From NCBI RefSeq assembly GCF_020151015.1, contig NZ_CP083746.1, positions 3,811,001 to 3,875,000 of the forward strand: a DNA stretch of 64,000 bases, in the 5' to 3' direction. Positions 61,512 to 64,000 of the stretch are shown one piece after another (position 1 is the stretch's first letter; every line of letters starts with the position of its first letter). A program made the position numbers and the translations under genes. The notes under the pieces are model-generated. The model made no database searches. It was not told the origin of the DNA and was given only the letters and a program-made list of their open reading frames with translations. Origin of the DNA: Pseudomonas sp. p1(2021b) (GTDB lineage: Bacteria; Pseudomonadota; Gammaproteobacteria; Pseudomonadales; Pseudomonadaceae).

Positions 61512-62096
61512 TTACTCCTTGATCAACGTTTTGAACGCCACGCTCATGCGCAATCTGTTGCAACTCGTCGCTGGCGCTCTTGCGCCATGGGGAATTTCGC
61601 CATCGAACACCACGACTCGCCTTGGTTTAGGTTGGACGGCCCTGAGAATCGTTTCCTTGTCATCACCGTAGAACATCAATTCGCCGCCCCAGCAGGTAGC
61701 CCAATGCTCACTGCAGAACAGCATCACGGTGCGTCCCGGTTCCTCGGCTGTATTGTCCCGATGTATAGGACCATCCTGGCCACTGGTCTGGCCGTTGGCG
61801 TACACACCCAATAACGTTGCCTCAGGCATGTGAACCGCTTTTATTCGCGCCCAAAAATCAGCCAGGAATGCCCAATCCGGTCGTGATCGTAATTCAGGCT
61901 CGCAGTCCTCCAGTTCGTTTCGCTGCGTACCTGCGATGAAGCTGTGCCAACACGGGCGCTCGAGCGGAGAATACGGATAGGGCCACCCGTAACGCCAAAC
62001 GGCACCACTCAATAGTCCAAGTAACTTGGCGTGCTCATCCCCCGTCAATCCATCATCTATGACACATATATTCTGGTAGGCCGTTAACGCAGTCAT
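61512..62096 (-). CDS. 2OG-Fe(II) oxygenase
   Basis: The 194-residue product has the double-stranded beta-helix signature of prolyl-4-hydroxylase-type enzymes. The iron ligands are H-x-D in GPIHRDNT (about residues 117-119) and the distal His in IPHGARAPATSCNRLRMSVAFK (about 169), with an Arg for 2-oxoglutarate. It hydroxylates an unknown protein or small molecule. The ATG has GAGGAGGG upstream. It is the first gene of the cassette between the holin and cinA. Confidence 0.85.
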   Translation of the reverse strand: MTALTAYQNICVIDDGLTGDEHAKLLGLLSGAVWRYGWPYPYSPLERPCWHSFIAGTQRNELEDCEPELRSRPDWAFLADFWARIKAVHMPEATLLGVYANGQTSGQDGPIHRDNTAEEPGRTVMLFCSEHWATCWGGELMFYGDDKETILRAVQPKPRRVVVFDGEIPHGARAPATSCNRLRMSVAFKTLIKE

Positions 62097-62238
62097 TCTC
62101 TACCCTCCTCGTCTGGCTCATGGCTGTGCCGATGAACGTTAGGGTGCTTTCGCAGCCATCGGCATAGGGAAAACCCTGCGCGTGACCACCCTCTTCACAG
62201 GCATGCCTTGCCGTAGCGAACAACGAAGTCGAGAACAC

Positions 62239-62568
62239 TTACCGATCCTGGGAAACATCCTTCAATCCCAGCCGCCTGGCTGCCCAGCGCTCGTAAAAAC
62301 CGATGGCGATGTCGGCCCCCGACAGCGCGGTCATGCACCCCAAGGCACAAGCACTCCAGATCGAGATACCGCTGGCATACGACAACATGACAGTCGAAAC
62401 ACCACAGATCATGCACGCCCCGGATCGCAACGCCAGCCGTCGCATTAAGGACCAGCCTCGAGCACCGGCCTTGTCGGCCCGCCACATCTCGCCACAGAGT
62501 CCGCCCACCAACGCCAGAACGATCACCAGCCAGAACGGCACCTCCAGCAACATTGGTTGCTCGTTCAT
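62239..62568 (-). CDS. Tailocin-type holin
   Basis: The 109-residue product strongly resembles holins of Pseudomonas R-type pyocin/tailocin clusters. It has VPFWLVIVLALVGGLCGEMWRADKAGARGWSLMRRLALRSGACMICGVSTVMLSYASGISIWSACALGCMTALSGADIAIGFYERWAARRLGL, with two to three membrane segments and the typical ending YERWAARR. The start at 62,568 has GGAGG 9 bases upstream. The gene lies just downstream of the ATGCAT cluster and the PrtR-like gene, but no tail genes follow. Confidence 0.85.
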   Translation of the reverse strand: MNEQPMLLEVPFWLVIVLALVGGLCGEMWRADKAGARGWSLMRRLALRSGACMICGVSTVMLSYASGISIWSACALGCMTALSGADIAIGFYERWAARRLGLKDVSQDR

Positions 62569-62650
62569 CACTGCCCCGCCTCCTATATGAATTCCAAAGG
62601 CCTCCATCACCGCCATTCCGTAATTCATTCAGCGGCTTCGCAGACAAAAT

Positions 62651-62720
62651 ATGCATCAATGCATAGACGGTCAATGCATTTCATCATGCTTTTATGCATA
62701 TGGATTTTGCCGTTATGCAT
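62651..62720. promoter_or_regulatory. Cluster of five ATGCAT palindromes
   Basis: ATGCAT occurs at 62,651, 62,659, 62,674, 62,694 and 62,715. Together they lie in the AT-rich promoter between the holin and the PrtR-like gene. They are candidate operators of the tailocin regulator. Confidence 0.65.
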
Positions 62721-62762
62721 GCAAGCCATACGCGACACGGCTTGTAGGGATTTTCCACAGGC

Positions 62763-62792
62763 AAAAAAAAACCCGCCGAAGCGGGTTTTCTT
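62763..62792 (-). terminator. Terminator of the PrtR-like gene
   Basis: AAAACCCGC and GCGGGTTTT form a 9-bp stem with loop CGAA. The minus strand continues with a run of T. Confidence 0.88.
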
Positions 62793-62807
62793 GAAATTGG
62801 CTGTCGA

Positions 62808-63554
62808 TCAGCGGGCGTACATACCCCACCAGAACACATGTCCCAGCAGGCTGATCTGTTCGTCCTGCATCTGCTGGAAGCTGTAATCTTCGTCGGGGTG
62901 CTCGTCGCGGTTGAAGCTGCGCAGGCGGATGCCAGTGGGCAGGCGATAGACCTGCTTCACCCGCAGCTGGCCGTTGTGGTTGATGGCATAGAGGTCGCCA
63001 TCGATGATGTCGCCAATGGAGCACTTGCCGGTGTTGACGCCTACCGTTGCCCCATCGCGCAGCACCGGCAACATGCTGTTGCCCCGTACCGTCACGCACT
63101 TGGCCTGGTCGAACTGCACGCCATTGTGGCGCAGGCTGCGCTTGCCGAAACGCAGGCGCGCGCGTTCGCTTTCCTCGATGACGAATCGTCCTGATCCTGC
63201 TGCCAACTCGACCTCTCGAAGGAAGGGAACGGAAACCTCGTCGTCCTCGACCGGGGTTTCGTCGTCCCACAGGCTGATGTCGCTCAGCTCCGCATGGCCA
63301 TGGGCCGGCTGCGCCGACTCGCGAAGCTCGCGGGTCTCGCCCAGCTCGGCACGGCCTCTCAGCTGATCGGTACTCACGCCGAAATAATCGGCGATCTTCG
63401 ACACGTGCTTGTCGGACGGGTCGACGATCTTCTCGCTGAGGATGCGCGACAAGGTGGATTGGGGAACGCCCGTGCGCCGGTGCAGCTCCGTCGGGGACAG
63501 GCCGTGGCGATCGAGCAGTGCTCTGAGTACGGTGGCAACGTTGCGTTTTTGCAT
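62808..63554 (-). CDS. prtR: PrtR-like tailocin repressor
   Basis: The 248-residue product is an S24-type repressor. The N-terminal HTH (VLRALLDRHGLSPTELHRRTGVPQSTLSRILSEKIVDPSDKHVSKIADYFGV, residues about 8-60) is followed by a LexA-like peptidase domain with cleavage Ala-Gly in LAAGSGRFV, Ser in RGNSMLPVL (about residue 165) and Lys in LRVKQVYR (about 202). PrtR keeps pyocin or tailocin genes silent until RecA triggers its cleavage. The start MQKRNVATVL was chosen; ATGs 9 and 12 bases upstream are alternatives. The open frame to 63,986 is antisense to the LysR gene. Confidence 0.85.
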   Translation of the reverse strand: MQKRNVATVLRALLDRHGLSPTELHRRTGVPQSTLSRILSEKIVDPSDKHVSKIADYFGVSTDQLRGRAELGETRELRESAQPAHGHAELSDISLWDDETPVEDDEVSVPFLREVELAAGSGRFVIEESERARLRFGKRSLRHNGVQFDQAKCVTVRGNSMLPVLRDGATVGVNTGKCSIGDIIDGDLYAINHNGQLRVKQVYRLPTGIRLRSFNRDEHPDEDYSFQQMQDEQISLLGHVFWWGMYAR

Positions 63555-63702
63555 ACCGTGCATCATGGATGTGCTGCAACGCAAATGCAATCCATGCAGG
63601 CCATTTCTCTTGTCGTTCCCCATGAACAAGCAATTCCTTGTAGGCTCATGGGCCCGGTGGCGCAGGATGATTTCGCCTGCCAACAGAAGGACAAGAACAA
63701 CA

Positions 63703-64000
63703 ATGATCGGCTTTACCTTCCGCCAGCTCGAATACTTCGTGGCCACTGCCGAACAAGGCAGCGTCAGTGCCGCGGCCCGGGCCAAGCATATTTCGCAACC
63801 TTCGGTGTCGCTGGCGATCTCCCAGCTCGAGGCGATCCTGGGCGAGAAGCTGTTCCTGCGCCAGGCCAGCCGCGGCCTGGAACTGAGCCCGGCCGGGCGC
63901 CAGCTGCTCGAGCAGGCGCGCGAAATCCTGGCCATGGCTGCTGGCATCGGCACAGCGGGGGATGAACCGGAAGTGCTGCGCGGCAACCTGAGCCTGATCT
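63703..64000 (+). CDS. LysR-type regulator (cut by window end)
   Basis: The first 99 residues of a LysR-family protein are present: HTH FRQLEYFVATAEQGSVSAAARAKHISQPSVSLAISQLEAILGEKLF (residues about 5-50), then the helix QLLEQAREILAMAAG and the start of the effector domain (LRGNLSLI). The ATG at 63,703 has AGAAGGA upstream. The rest lies outside the window, so the target cannot be judged. Confidence 0.9.
   Translation, partial: MIGFTFRQLEYFVATAEQGSVSAAARAKHISQPSVSLAISQLEAILGEKLFLRQASRGLELSPAGRQLLEQAREILAMAAGIGTAGDEPEVLRGNLSLI

Noticed and set aside
63555-63986. N-terminal extension of the PrtR-like frame
   Set aside because: The extension is antisense to a clear LysR gene; the repressor has a normal start at 63,554.

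Overview
The window is chromosomal DNA of a Pseudomonas of the P. putida group. The supporting signs are the fpr-finR pair, the alanyl-phosphatidylglycerol synthase/hydrolase operon, an OprD-family porin, erdR-dgkA, recA-recX-cinA, high GC, and P. putida-type REP sequences between genes. About half of the window is host core genome. The middle (about 15.6-47.4 kb) is one complete-looking P2-related prophage.

Left host part (1-15.6 kb): a ribbon-helix-helix protein, a Dps/ferritin-like protein, a membrane-anchored cold-shock-domain protein, slyX and a HIT protein, an OprD-family porin, proS, a lipoprotein, the SOS polymerase gene dinB with its LexA box, two tandem initiator tRNA genes, mprF with its virJ/acvB-type hydrolase partner, kup, and the first 18 codons of rimO.

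Prophage (15,623-47,356): it is inserted inside codon 18 of rimO, next to a large serine integrase encoded at the right end. The phage carries a replacement start for rimO, so the lysogen keeps a full-length chimeric RimO. Gene content is P2-like for the head (Q, P, O, N, M, L, R and S types). The tail is HP1/K139-like: DUF2586 sheath, DUF2597 tube, a chaperone with a -1 frameshift site, tape measure, DUF2590, J, I, fibre, hub and spike. The lysis set is holin, SAR endolysin, Rz and embedded Rz1. An Ogr-type zinc-finger activator lies beside the portal gene. The switch is lambda-like: a Cro homologue and a self-cleaving CI face each other across a perfect inverted-repeat operator, and cI mRNA is probably leaderless. 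Replication appears to use a plasmid RepA-like protein rather than a P2 rolling-circle A protein. The early leftward genes are mostly unknown and end with a DUF1654 gene behind a good LexA box. A RelE-like toxin/antitoxin pair sits just inside attL.

Right host part (47.3-64 kb): rimO, a GNAT acetyltransferase, a degenerate RsuA-type pseudouridine synthase, a DUF1456 protein, TrmO, fpr-finR, dgkA, erdR, a DTW-domain tRNA modifier, a PA3611-like secreted protein, a LOG-family protein, recX-recA (LexA box) and cinA. Beyond cinA is what looks like an emptied tailocin (R-pyocin-type) locus. Its PrtR-like repressor, a cluster of ATGCAT palindromes and a tailocin holin remain. Where tail genes are expected there is a three-gene AT-richer cassette (2OG-Fe(II) oxygenase, glycine/alanine-rich membrane-active-looking protein, two-TM protein). 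The window ends inside a LysR gene.

SOS links the parts: LexA boxes lie before dinB, recA and the prophage DUF1654 gene, and both the phage CI and the PrtR-like protein have the S24 self-cleavage domain.
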